Assembly (NCBI GenBank): GCA_964019135.1
Contig: OZ025260.1
Span: 26,530,254 to 26,594,253 of the forward strand
DNA length: 64,000 nucleotides
Source: Arenicola marina
Lineage: Eukaryota > Annelida > Polychaeta > Arenicolidae
Direction of reading: 5' to 3'
The position numbers and the translations under genes are program-made. Every line of letters starts with the position of its first letter. Position 1 is the stretch's first letter. The notes beneath the pieces were generated by a model, which worked only from the letters and a program-made list of their open reading frames with translations, did not search any database and was not told where the DNA came from. Below, in pieces: positions 31,376 to 42,386 of this stretch.

Positions 31376-31765
31376 CCCATAATAATGGGCAAACATCGGC
31401 AAACTTCGGCGGGCTGAGCCCTCAAATTTTACACAGTCTTAATGAAACAAGGCACGAATAAAACATAGGTAAAATAGGTGACATATGTAAAATAAATAGA
31501 ACATCGTATAATACGCTTCGACGATTTAGACAAGACCTCGATAAACATCGACAAACTTTGGCTGGTGTCACTGAAAGGGGAATCCCCAACTCGTTACGTC
31601 ATTCACAGGGTATTTCCCCGAGAACGGCTCTTCGTGATAAATTCGGAAAGTTCAATATAAAAACATATGTAAAGTCGAAAACGTGTAAAAAGTTTAGAAA
31701 ACATTTGTGTAGATCATAATTATATCTGAGACCATCGTATAATATGCCATACAGGGAAAACCTAT
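31376..31765. repeat. Diverged tandem repeat, about 170-200 bp x 2
   Basis: AAACATCGGCAAACTTCGGC and later AAACATCGACAAACTTTGGC start two units. Both contain CATATGTAAA and end near CATCGTATAATA. The order is the same but divergence is strong. Confidence 0.45.
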
Positions 31766-32990
31766 AAAAAGGGCGAGCGCAACTATTGTTGAATCGTTTT
31801 GCATAAAGTCCATTCCTATTGCATAACTTGCTACTAGGAAAGGTAACAACAAATAGGGGAGTTTAAACTTGTAATTGAGTTAAAGATAAGACACTGATTT
31901 GTCCACAATTCTTTATGCCGCGAGATGAATCATACCGTTCGGCGTACAAGGTTTACTGACACCTGCGCTTTGATGGCAACGCTATGACTTTGTCAACCAA
32001 CCGCCTTCGTCGCATGACTCATTCGAGTGCGTCCGGTCGCCATCTTGATGTGTTGATACCCCGACCTCTCCAAACAGCAGGGCTCTTGCCCCTATGCGAA
32101 TCATGTTAGTTCTTTTTCGGGTCTGTTTTTCAGGGCGTAAGTGGCCTTATGCTGCCTGGTTCATGGCCTGAGATTCACAGCAGTCGTTTATCATGATAAT
32201 GATTATGTACCCATGATCTATCTGCTTGTGCCTCACCCTCTGTCTCAGCCTTTGGCCATTAATTAACCAGACATTGCAGCTTTTGGAGAGCCGCAATTTC
32301 ACATGCGACCTTTAGAGAGCCATGGTCGAGCTGATAATGCAATAATGGATCTGTCAGATTCGCTCTGAAATCACTTTCTGGTGTCAACGTGGCATTTGGG
32401 CACAATGGCAGTCCCTATTAAGCGTTGGTTTGCACTTCAACTTGCAGGGGCCCGCGAAAATCATTATAACAGCATCAGAGGAGCTATCATCACAATGCTG
32501 AACTCCTTGGGGACATTATATTTTTCATCATATGCGAAGGCAATTGGGGTTTTCGATTCCCTTGTTTTATCCATCTGTCACAGCCTCTACCAACGTTAGA
32601 ATTTCAAGGGCTGCTGTCTGATCTCTAGCTTTATCTTGCAGGTGTATATATTATCAGCCTAAATTGCTGCCCCCGCTTCAGTGTATACCCCTTACCCCAT
32701 ATGAACGCACATTCTTGGAAGTACGTCCACTTATGGAGGTATATACTGGTGTATTTGCACTGTGTGCTTTGTATTCCAGCATTACGCTGGGGACTTAACC
32801 GTGCTGCATAACCTGCCGCCTTGTATACCATACGTTGCAGTTATGCCTCCGGCCAAGCGAAATAAACCTTCAGCGTCCCACGCTCCCGGCGTCAGGAGAG
32901 GATGAGAAACTGCTGCCGCTGCGGCTGTCGCTACCCAGGCTCCAGGAAATGATGGCCACCCCCATAGCGGTCGTACATAACTATATAACG
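31766..32990. other. Intergenic, no gene seen
   Basis: Nothing recognised beyond chance frames. Confidence 0.35.
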
Positions 32991-33240
32991 CACCAAAACA
33001 AACCCCACTTCTGCCACTCACCGCCATTTAAAAAATCGAGCGTTCGCGGACTCTTCAAGGTTGGGTCCACTCTCACAGCAACTGGCACTCAGCTGCTTGT
33101 ATGGGTTTAGTGACGCAAGGATGAGCACCCTCTGGCGTGAGAGTTAGCCTGCGGTGGCACTAGCCATGTTTTTGAAGAGTCATGGAACAAGCCATAGTTT
33201 TGAAATGGCGGTGATTGGCCGAAAGATTTGTTTTGGTGGA
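32991..33240. mobile_element. MITE-like inverted repeat
   Basis: CACCAAAACAAA...CACCGCCATTT...GACTCTTCAA at 32991-33060 recurs inverted at about 33170-33240 (TTGAAGAGTCAT...AAATGGCGGTG...TTTGTTTTGGTG). The arms are about 70 bp with mismatches, and the centre is about 110 bp. No transposase and no convincing target duplication. Confidence 0.5.
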
Positions 33241-33905
33241 TATTTGGTGGGCAGATGAATTTGCAATAGCGCCTGGGGCCTTCAATCTTTTCGCCTAACT
33301 GTTCATAAATGTATCCTGGACATGAATATGTGAAAGATATGTGCCGTCTTCATCACATTTTTGTGGAATCCGGAAATGTTTGCCACCACCCCCTGCTATC
33401 GGACGACAGGCCGTGATCGGTCATCCATGGCCCTCAGGTCCGCCCTGCGGCCGGTGGGCCATGTTACAGGGCTAACCCTCGCTCACCTTAACCCCTTTAT
33501 TCTAGCGTTCTATTTATAGGACGTTCAATTATGACCTACGTGATGAAATGTAACAGATATATACAACACGTCATGTCTATTTATCGTTCAAACGGACTTG
33601 TATTTCCCGCAAATATGGCCTCTCATTACTTGATATTAAGACAAGTGCCAGGGCCTGTTGGGCACTGGTGGGCCCCTAATTTTGGCACGTTATCTGTTTC
33701 ACTAATTTGTGCCAAATATTGTTCAGCGAGGGGCGGTGTTGGTCTGCTTGGAGGGAGGGGTGAGGGGTATGAACGGGCGGGGGGGGGGGGTGCTTTGTTG
33801 CCATATGATACCTTATCCATATTGAACTGGTTATCCGATAGGCACAATGCGATACCTTTATGGAAGTAAGCAGAGACTTTCCATATTGATGGATAATATT
33901 TATGT
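33241..33905. other. Intergenic, no gene seen
   Basis: A G11 run lies near 33780. Nothing else was recognised. Confidence 0.35.
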
Positions 33906-34925
33906 GGATAGATTGCGAACGGAGCCATAGCATGGCGACCGGAGCCATAGTACGATGGACGAAGCCATAAACATGCGCCCGAAGCCATAGCCGGAGCCAT
34001 GGCTCGGAGCCATAGTCCATGTCCACACCATAGCCCTGAGCCGTACGCCGGCTACCGAACCCACAGCCATAGCCTGGAACAATAGTCCAGTGCACGGAGA
34101 CATAGTCCAGCGCAGACAGCCATGGTCCCGCTCAGAGAGCCATAACCCGTGCCCAAAGCCATAACCCAGAGCCATAGCCCCCACCCTCAGCCATAGCCCG
34201 GAACCATAGCCCGCGCCCGGAGCCATAACCAGGAGCCTGGAGCCCAGTCCAGCATACGGAGCTTGCGTCCGGAGCCATAGCCCGATCCCGGCGCCATAAT
34301 CCTGAGCCTGAAGCACTAGTCTGGCATACGGAGCCATAACCGGCATCCGAAGCCATAGTCCAGCGCACGGGGGCGTTCCTTGGTATAATCGCCCGCTCCC
34401 TCCCTCAATGCCACCGTCTCGTCCGCCCTCGCTCTTTCTCTTTCTGGCTGCAACCCTCCATGTATCTCACACCCACACTTACCCGCGTCCCTAGCCATAG
34501 CCCTCAGCCATAGACCGCGTCCGCAGCCATTGCCCAGAGCCATAGACCGACGACCTAAGCCTGGAGCAATAATCCAGCGCACACAGCCATAGTCCAGCGC
34601 AGGGAGCCATAGCGCACGTTCGGAGCTATAGCCCGCGTCCGGAGGCATGCCCCAGAGCTATAGTCCTGAGCCATAGACTGGCGATAAGAGTCTGGAGCGC
34701 CAGTCCAACGCACGAAGGCATAGTCCAGCGCAGGGAGCCATAGCCTGCACCCGGACCTATAGCCCGCGCTCGGAGCCGTAGTCCAACGCATGGAGCCATA
34801 AACCAGCGTTAGGAGTCATAGCCCGGAGTCATAACCCGGCGACCGGAGCCGTAGCCCGGAGCATGGCGCACTAGTCCAGCATACGGAGCCATATGCCGCG
34901 CCGAAGCCATAGCCCGCGCCCTGAA
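33906..34925. repeat. 1-kb minisatellite, CGGAGCCATAGCCC type
   Basis: Degenerate 12-18-bp units around GGAGCCATAGCCCG run for about 1 kb, with a 100-bp interruption near 34390-34490. Minus-strand frames (MAPGYGSGLWLR style) are by-products of the unit. Confidence 0.85.
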
Positions 34926-35179
34926 CTACAGGATATGTTCCTACAATAAACCATAGAGAGACTTACATCTGTAAATCATACTTGTACCCTGCCGTGCCTA
35001 GCGTCATATATACAAGACACCGACATTGTTTATGTTCAAATGAAGAAACAGCTATCAGATTGCAGACATGTCTTTTTGTCCTTTTTGATGAGAATAAATG
35101 GCACAAAAATTAAAACTTTGTCGACGTGGTCTATGCCTGGGTATTTATGGGTTAAGAATCGCTCCACTGCCAGGCGCCT

Positions 35180-35760
35180 TGCACCGTCGGCTGGGTGCGG
35201 GTTTTTGTCGTTCGCTCCCACGCCCTTACCTCCACGTAACCGAGGTAGAGGGGGTTTCTTTTGTATCGATGGAACACGTATTAGGGTCACTTTCAGCTTC
35301 GGCTGGGTGCCGGTTACGTGATGCGCGTTTTTCTCTGGTATGTAGCTATCGGTAGGGGTGCGTTACTTTGCTGTTAAGTAATATGTATTGCCGCGAATGC
35401 ACTTTAGTTGAGGCTTTTATTGGTCATACAAATGTACCGCATAGCACCTTCAGCTGCCGCTGGGCGCTCGTTTCTAATCAAATGTGTTACTATATGTATG
35501 TTACGCCGCTTTTTGTGAGTAGTATTTCCTGCCGCTAACGCGCTTTAACCTGAGGTTGGGTCTTAAACGATCTTGTATAACTCCCATTCCGTTTCACGGC
35601 ACCTTTATAGCTGCGGCTGGGTGCTCGTTCATTATTCATGCATGTTGTACAACTGTCAGCGGCCTGTTGCGCTCTGTTGGGCGGTTTATAGTCTGTATTG
35701 TCTATAACGCACTTTCAGCCCTGTGGGCAAAACTCGTCGTAAAACGATGTCATTTTCAGT
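35180..35760. repeat. Tandem repeat, about 157-bp unit, 3-4 degenerate copies
   Basis: The key motif TTCAGCTGCGGCTGGGTGC (with variants) occurs near 35189, 35301, 35457 and 35615. The last three are spaced 156-158 bp. The intervening sequence also matches loosely. Confidence 0.55.
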
Positions 35761-35869
35761 CGTCGGAAACTGGTTGGAAACTATATCGGATTTGCAAATC
35801 AAATATGCATGGCGACGAGTTGAAGACGTGTGTATAGCGACGTGGTCCTGATGGGTTCCAGACGTGTGC

Positions 35870-36145
35870 ATAGCGACGAGTGTAGACGTGTTATCGACGC
35901 CTGTAAAGCGACGGGTGTATGACTAGTTTTTGTCGTCTGTAAAGCGACGGGTGTATGACTAGTTTTTGTCGTCTGAAGAGCGACGGGTGTATGACTAGTT
36001 TTGGGCGTCTGTAGAGCGACGAGTGTATGACTAGTTTTTGTCGTCTGTAGAGCGACGGGTGTATGACTAGTTTTTGGCGTCTGTAGAGCGACGGGAGTAT
36101 GACTAGTTTTTCCCGTCTGTAGACCGACGGGTGTGTGGCTGATCA
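35870..36145. repeat. 36-bp minisatellite, 7 copies
   Basis: GCGACGGGTGTATGACTAGT recurs at exactly 36-bp steps from 35908 to 36124, with older, degenerate units before it (from about 35815). There are no unique spacers between copies. Confidence 0.85.
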
Positions 36146-37716
36146 GTTTTAATATGTTTACGACAGAGCGGCTTCTGCCAAAAGAAACATTAGCAGATAT
36201 ATATATTTACGCATATGGTATTGGTTTGAGATTTTAGGGTTTCTTCTTAGCACAGGTCTTTGACTCTCTCTATCTTCTCCTAGGGTTTAGGCAAGGATGG
36301 GACAGTCCATTTCAGTCTTTAACAAGAAGCAATGTCATATGCATTTTCTTGCACGAACCGCAGTCCAATTTTACTCTTTTTGAAATAAATATCAAATCAG
36401 CGAGTACGAGATGGGCTTATGACAGACCTGGTGTCACAATGTGCGAAATGTCCTGTCAGTGTGAGAAAGAAGACATATTGATTATATAATAAAAATGGAT
36501 TAAATCACAGTATAATCGTTTGGTACTTATTTATTTATTAATCCTGTATTGCTTACTTACTCAAGTACAGCTGTGATTTTCAAAGCGACCACAGCAAGTT
36601 TTGGAAAATATAGGCCAAGAGCAAAACGTCACTCCACAGAATGGGAAGGTGGGGGGCGGGGGGCAGGGGGACAAGTGGGGTTGCGTTCTCAAATCATGAA
36701 GAATAAATGTCTGTATTGCCAGGTGACGATGAATTAAATGGAGAACTCGCCGTATACAATGGAAAGGGGCGGATACATGGTATAAATTGGCGATTTCTCA
36801 ATTCACGCTTCTTTACTATTAAAATTATCAGTTCACGATCAATGAAAGTTGCTTTGTCTACCTGCTAGCAGTTAGGACTTGTGTCACTTTCAATTCTTGA
36901 CTGCATGCATTCACAAGCGCTTGGTCGATGGAAATCCCACGGTCTGTGTCTTCAACAGCCAGTGCGGGGGTTGGGTGCGGGGTGGGGTAGGGGGGGGGGT
37001 GCTATGACGATAGGCTAAACACAAAAAACACAATTGATTAAGTCTCCCTTTGATCTTATGTTATGATGTCACATTCAAACCCTGGGTTTCTTTAGGTGCT
37101 AGACAGTGAAGTATCTATAAATAAATACTTTTCATTCATTTTCATGAGCAATTTTTTTGAGGGACAACCAATGCGATAAAAAGAGTTAAAGTTTAACTGA
37201 CAACAGTTGCATTGTTTGGATACATGCGAGTGACACGAATACAATTTTAACCAGCACAAAAAGTATGTCTGCACATTTTTTCAGCATGTTAATAAGTCAA
37301 CTAAACAACGTAACAAGGAAAACTATTGCAACGCCTAACACTTTGGAACAGTTTCATCCAGAAGGATTACACACAGAAATTACAAATAAATGTTACGTCA
37401 GCACGGGCAGATACCGGGGGGGGGGGGGCGGGGGTGACACGGGGACACCCCCGTCTTCCAACTTTTTGCCATTTTTCAACGCAAAATTTTCGCCATCTGT
37501 GGTGTAGAACTTAGCATTCATGGAAAGTCCTACTATAGAACAAACCTGTGGGGGCAACTTTAAACAATGCTGGGTTGGGGGGGGGGGGGGGCGTAACGGG
37601 GCATTGCCTGATACTTGGCTTTGTTTTTCTACTTGTACATAGTAGATTTTAGGAGTAGGGAGGGAATGGAGACACGATGTCGCATGCCGCCTGGCTGTGC
37701 CTTAATGAACGCTTCC
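36146..37716. other. Intergenic with several G-runs
   Basis: G-rich clusters lie at about 36640-36670, 36965-37000, 37405-37435 and 37575-37595. No gene was recognised. Confidence 0.4.
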
Positions 37717-37920
37717 GGCTCCCTGGGAGCTCTCTCTGCTTGAAGCTCCCTGGAACGCACAGATCTCTCTGCTGCAAACTCCCTGGGACGCACGCACAGC
37801 CCTCTCTACTTCAGGCTCGCCGGGAGGCACAGCTTTCTCTACTTTAAGCTTCCCGGGACGCACAGTAGTTCCCGGGAGCTGTCCATTCTTCAAGCTCTCT
37901 GGGAAACACAACTCTCCCCC
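37717..37920. repeat. Degenerate minisatellite, about 34-bp unit, 6 copies
   Basis: CTCCCTGGGACGCACAG and variants recur at 29-46-bp steps, each followed by CTCTCTNCTT. Confidence 0.6.
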
Positions 37921-38719
37921 TTCCTGCCCGTGTAGTTTACGTGTTGGAGGCGGGAGTTGCGTCAACTGATCTGAGCGCCTGTGGCACACTACAAATATCA
38001 CTGGCGTTTTACATTATACGCATTTTACGTTTTACATTTTACATTATTACATTGCGCCCGCATTATACACACGTGAAATGGTGATAGATACCTTGGGGAC
38101 TGAAAGGCAATGGCACGCATGCCAAAAATATGCCCTAAAAATTCCTCGTCGGATATCCTGCTTTTCGATACGGCACGGCAGACTCTTGGGTGGGGCGCGG
38201 GGTGGTGTCCCCTGCCTTACATTTGGTGCAAACACACGCGTTAGGTCTCAGGCAGCAATTGCTTCGCTCAGTCGCTGATGCGTCAGCTCTCTGCGAGATG
38301 CTAATGTCAGGTTGCGCACGCACGTACCGCTGCCGGCTGGCCATTACATTTTGAATTATTGGGTTATTAATGAACCCCATTTTTTCATCCTTACCAGGCG
38401 TTTGTTGTTTGTCCCAAACATAGCCGCGAGTTTGTCGAGCGTGTCGAGGGGAGCTTCATAAATGTGGCTTTGATATTTCACAATAACGTTAATAATTCAG
38501 CTGCTATGACCAATGTATCCAGCATTATACTTATCTTCTTACTTGTTTGCAGCTCTTTGTGACTCGTTTGAGGCGGGCTTTGTCAGTAATACGATAACGA
38601 AGGCGAAGACCAGAAAGTCGTCCGACGATGACGTCCGACGATGACGAGCAAGGACAAGAGGTACATACTTGGGTGAGAGCATGGGTGCCGGGAACTTAAA
38701 CGTGCGTGATGGACAGGCC

Positions 38720-39905
38720 TCATATGCGTGTGTATATCATATAACCTGTTATGCTTTTAAGGCTGGGCCATCTACAGCCTTCGCTTGAATATATCAATAG
38801 TTGGTGATTCTTTGATTTTAGGATCCAGAGAGTTCCAATGATAGGGAGCGTACCAAAAGAAAGACTGCTTGACATAAGTTTTGTACGACCTCGGGATGGC
38901 AAGATCTCGTGCGTTTCGAGGCGAATACTGCGATATCTGACCAACATAAGGCGGAAGGAGGCGTTTGAGATAAGGTGGAGATGCCCCGTGCATGATTTGA
39001 TGAAGGTGGCACAGAGCAAAGTAACGCCGTCTTAGATTGAGAGGTTCGAGGCCGGCTTCGTGTAGTAATTGTTCACGAGAGGTTTGGCGATATGGATTAG
39101 TGACCTTTGCGATCTAGTTTGACCACCTGTTGACCACCTGTTCAGGAGATTCCCTGTATACAGGCTACTGCTGTACCCCAATTGCGGTCTTATGTAAAAC
39201 TTGTATATCATTAGTTTAGTCTTTCTATCAGACATCAGGTTTTGAGATACTCAAAGCGACTGCAGTTTATGAATAAGACCGTTGTGATACACTTTGTCAA
39301 ATGCCTTAAATACATCTAGAAAAACCAAAAGAATGTCGTGGTTGTCTTTAAGTCCCTTGTGAATTTGATTTACCAAATATAATAACTGGTTGGTTGTGGA
39401 CTATTGTTATAGCCTGCATTGCGCCAAGTCAGAAGTCCTTTGAGCTCGAGGTACTCGCGCAATTGATTAAAATGGTGCGTTGCATGACCTTACCTACACA
39501 AGAAAGCAGAGAGAGTAAGCGATAGCTTTCTTTAACTTTTGTGTCAGCTTGTTTGTACACTGGGTACACATTTGCCAGCTTCCAGCTATGTGTGAATGTA
39601 CCGGTTTGTAAAGATTTGTTAAATAGATCAGACAAGGGCATGGCCTTCACCCGGGCCGTTTTGTTGGGCATTTTATCACTGATAAAGTCAGGACCACAAG
39701 CTTGATTTATAGTAATTGCTTCAGTATGGCATAGACAGTAGCAGGGGTAGAGACAGTATCGCTGAGGCGAAAATCCGTTTTATAATGCAAGGGAGGGAGA
39801 GCATTGCCTGGTGGGGGGTCGCTCAGGGTGGAATTGGCAGTAAAGAAGTCATTTAATATTTGGGCCTTGGCCAAGGCTCTAGCATAGACTTTGTTTATCT
39901 ATTAT
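38720..39905 (-). mobile_element. LINE relic, reverse transcriptase and C-terminus (minus strand)
   Basis: Read on the minus strand from about 39905 downwards: LAKAQILNDFF, then ACGPDFISDKMP, PLSDLFNKSLQTGTFTHSW, SYRLLSLLSCVGKVM (canonically YRPISLLSC.GKVMER), then HDILLVFLDVFKAFDKVYH (RT motif A). It then jumps to KTKLMIYKFYIRPQLGY, the region after motif C. The YxDD block is missing, so there is an internal deletion as well as several stops and frame changes. The end YSPRNARDLAIPRSYK, SFFWYAPYHWNSLDPKI matches the C-terminus of CR1/L2/Jockey-type LINEs. It is dead. Confidence 0.75.
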
Positions 39906-40745
39906 TTTTGAGATCGTTGGAAGTGTTGTATTTGGAGGAATATCATTGATGTTTACGTTTCTGCGACAGACGGGAAATCGTTGTCCTCGCCTGAACAGTC
40001 AATATATAGAAACGTTTCTACGTCGCCATAGATACCGCGCGCAGACATGCGATTCTTGTTGATTCTTACGTTATAAGACACGGAAAATCCCACACAACAC
40101 ATTAGCTTGCCTGACACTGAGAGTCACTCATAAAACAGCCACAACGGTTTTACAATATATATCATATCTCATATATTACACAAACCTACTCCTACTAATA
40201 GTTATTATTCTGATATTAGCATTAGATTCAGTTGTAGTCTACGGAACAATGCATCATGGCGGCGCGTGGAAGTATTTAACCTTTCGATTTTAGAAACTTC
40301 ACAAATACACTTTTATCTGTGATTACATTTCTTCAACATCGTTTGCCCATGCACCATCTTGATTGAGGAATATTTGTGCAATTTCACATTTTGTCTAACA
40401 GGTGTTTCGATATTTTGCACAAACTAGGTATCGCTAACACAGGCCGGGGAGGATGAGTTCAGACGTTACTATGTCGTCCCATCCCCTAACTGTCCTTTGA
40501 CAGTAACGTTTTGTTTTCAGGCTACTTAAACATGCGTTATTTGACATGTACGAAAACCTGGATAGGGGACGCCGTCTGTGAATGGTAGGAACTTGTCTAA
40601 CTTGTAAGGGTAAAACGCCAGATTTTGCTGGTCATATATTACTCAAATACAACAAAAATCAGTATTTGCAGAACGTGCCCACCGGGCCGTATCGCTCTGT
40701 GAAACTGTAAACGAGCCTACTGCACCACGAACATTTACTCGCATC
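39906..40745. other. Unassigned sequence between the two LINE pieces
   Basis: I find no coding similarity on either strand. It could be an insertion, an eroded endonuclease N-terminus or flanking DNA. Confidence 0.35.
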
Positions 40746-41240
40746 ATGCAGAAAGTGAATTGAGCAGCAATGCTCTTCATCAACTAATAAGTGAACCAAC
40801 CAGGGTAACTAAATACAGTGAATCGCTCCTTGACCTAGTGATATCTGATTCGCCCGCAAATTCTGAAACGACTACCCCAGTAAGCACAACCGATCACCAA
40901 GTATACTGTTCCGCTGGAGAAGCTTTACAGACGTCGTATCTATAACTATGCAGCCGCAGACTACATGTCGCTACGCTTGGCCCTTTCATATGTTCCTTGG
41001 GACGTCACCCCAAAAGATATCAATTATTGTGTTGACAATTGACTTAGCAATTCATGGACCTTATACATACCTTTGTACCGTACAAAGAAGTACCGGTAGG
41101 ACCCAATGATAAACCCTGGCTGTAGAACCACACAAGGCAGCCAAAGACTCAATTAGTGAAGCAAAGAGTGTATCATAACAGGCTGGTTGCTAGAATCCAG
41201 GATCCAGAATTGGTTGCAAAGGAATATCTATACTTTTACT
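40746..41240 (+). mobile_element. LINE relic, endonuclease end and EN-RT linker (plus strand)
   Basis: LHQLISEPTRVTKYSESLLD then LVISDSPANSETT...TDHQVY matches the end of the apurinic-type endonuclease of LINEs (L.Q.V..PTR....LLDL...S......SDH). After a frame change it reads YNYAAADYMSLRLALSYVPW, NRLVARIQDPELVAKEY, the linker before the RT. It stops just where the minus-strand relic at 39905 begins in the protein. Confidence 0.65.
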
Positions 41241-41393
41241 GAAAGGAAATAGACGGGTACACCATCAATAATAGATCATATTAAATGTTTGGTAATATTC
41301 CCGTAACATTGGCGGAATATTCGGAGAACGTTCGAGTCATTCACAGAACTGAGGCAGACAACTGTTTAAAAAAATTTACGTCTTTATTTGTAT

Positions 41394-41585
41394 ATTACCG
41401 CGTGGTTGACCGGTCAATGTGCCAATATAAACTGCATAACAAGTTTAACGCAGTCATTATAATTACCTTACCGCGTGGTTGACAGGCCATTGCGCCAATA
41501 CAAACGGTATGAAAAGTTTAACGCAGTCTTTGTAATTACATTACCGCGTGGTTGACAGACCATTGCGCTATTACAGAGAAGAACC
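41394..41585. repeat. 73-bp tandem repeat, about 2.6 copies
   Basis: TTACCGCGTGGTTGACNGNC starts units at about 41395, 41468 and 41541. GTTTAACGCAGTC is conserved inside. Confidence 0.7.
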
Positions 41586-41624
41586 CTTTCAATTTGAAGG
41601 AAAAAGAACAGTTTTGGGGTAGGG

Positions 41625-41825
41625 GAGACCCCCTAAGTTATGGGAGAGCAGACACCTTAAGTTTGGAGAAGGGAGACACCCCAAGTTAGGCAAGCGGAGA
41701 CACCCCAAGTTGAAGGAGGTGAGACACCACAAGTTGGGGTAGTACCCCAAGTGAGGGATGGAAGAGACCCTAAGTTTGGGAGGGAAGACATCAAAGTTAG
41801 GGGAGGGGAGACACCCAAATTAGGG
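41625..41825. repeat. Degenerate minisatellite, GGAGACACCCCAAGTTAGGG type
   Basis: About eight units of 22-28 bp, each with GAGACACC followed by AAGTT. Confidence 0.7.
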
Positions 41826-42316
41826 CATAGCGATATTTAATGCGCAGCGCTTTTTTTCCCCATATTCGGCAAAAGCTGGGTCCCAAGAGTCGAGGAGTTT
41901 AACATGCTGAGAAAACGAAAACGTCACTCGCTGATGTGCGCAACGCGTAGCCAGGCTAGTGCACTGTACCATAGAGGCAGCTCCATTTAGGTGCCCTACC
42001 CCCCACCCCCTCCCCCCCGTCCCAGTTTTTATGTCTCTAACACCCCGCCCCACCCCCACCTCGGTCATTAATTAATGCAGTGATATGTATATGTGCGTAT
42101 TTACTGAACTCCCCCCCCCCCCCCGCCACACACACACTAAGTATCAAAACAATAAAAAGTGGACGCGCATGACGCGAGGTTTAATCTGGCACACTTGAGT
42201 CTTCCGAAAACCCATTTAACAGCAATCGGACCGCGAATTGTGCGCAGTTGACGACCAACCCCAGACCTGCTGCCGGGTACCATAGCAAACTGCTTAGCTA
42301 TTATTCACTAACATCC
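41826..42316. other. Upstream region of gene 2
   Basis: C-rich tracts lie at about 41998-42060 and 42108-42126. GATATGTATATGTGC near 42081 is a weak TATA-like candidate. There is no firm promoter signal. Confidence 0.3.
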
Positions 42317-42386
42317 ATGGAGTATTCTAGTATTCTCCGGGTGTGGCTTCTGGTCGTGATACTGAAGACGCAGACAACACCAACCG
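42317..42386 (+). CDS. Gene 2 first coding exon: signal peptide
   Basis: The 23 residues from the ATG form a typical signal peptide: a short polar start MEYSSILR, a hydrophobic core VWLLVVIL, then the polar KTQTTPT. The exon ends in phase 1 at a good gtaagg donor. Phase 1 is what every cassette linker exon needs. Joined to the linker exon at 52626 it gives TPT-GSQDQPLPSLPP in frame. The start has a fair context (ATCCATGG). The link spans a 10.2-kb intron and is inferred from phase, strand and the lack of any other upstream exon, so another partner cannot be excluded. Confidence 0.55.

Noticed and set aside
33626-34791. Minus-strand frames rich in MAPGYGSGLWLR-like repeats
   Set aside because: They arise from the GGAGCCATAGCCCG minisatellite; overlapping frames are all open for the same reason.
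35870-36145. CRISPR-like regular direct repeats (36-bp period)
   Set aside because: The copies are contiguous with no unique spacers, and the genome is animal; it is a minisatellite.
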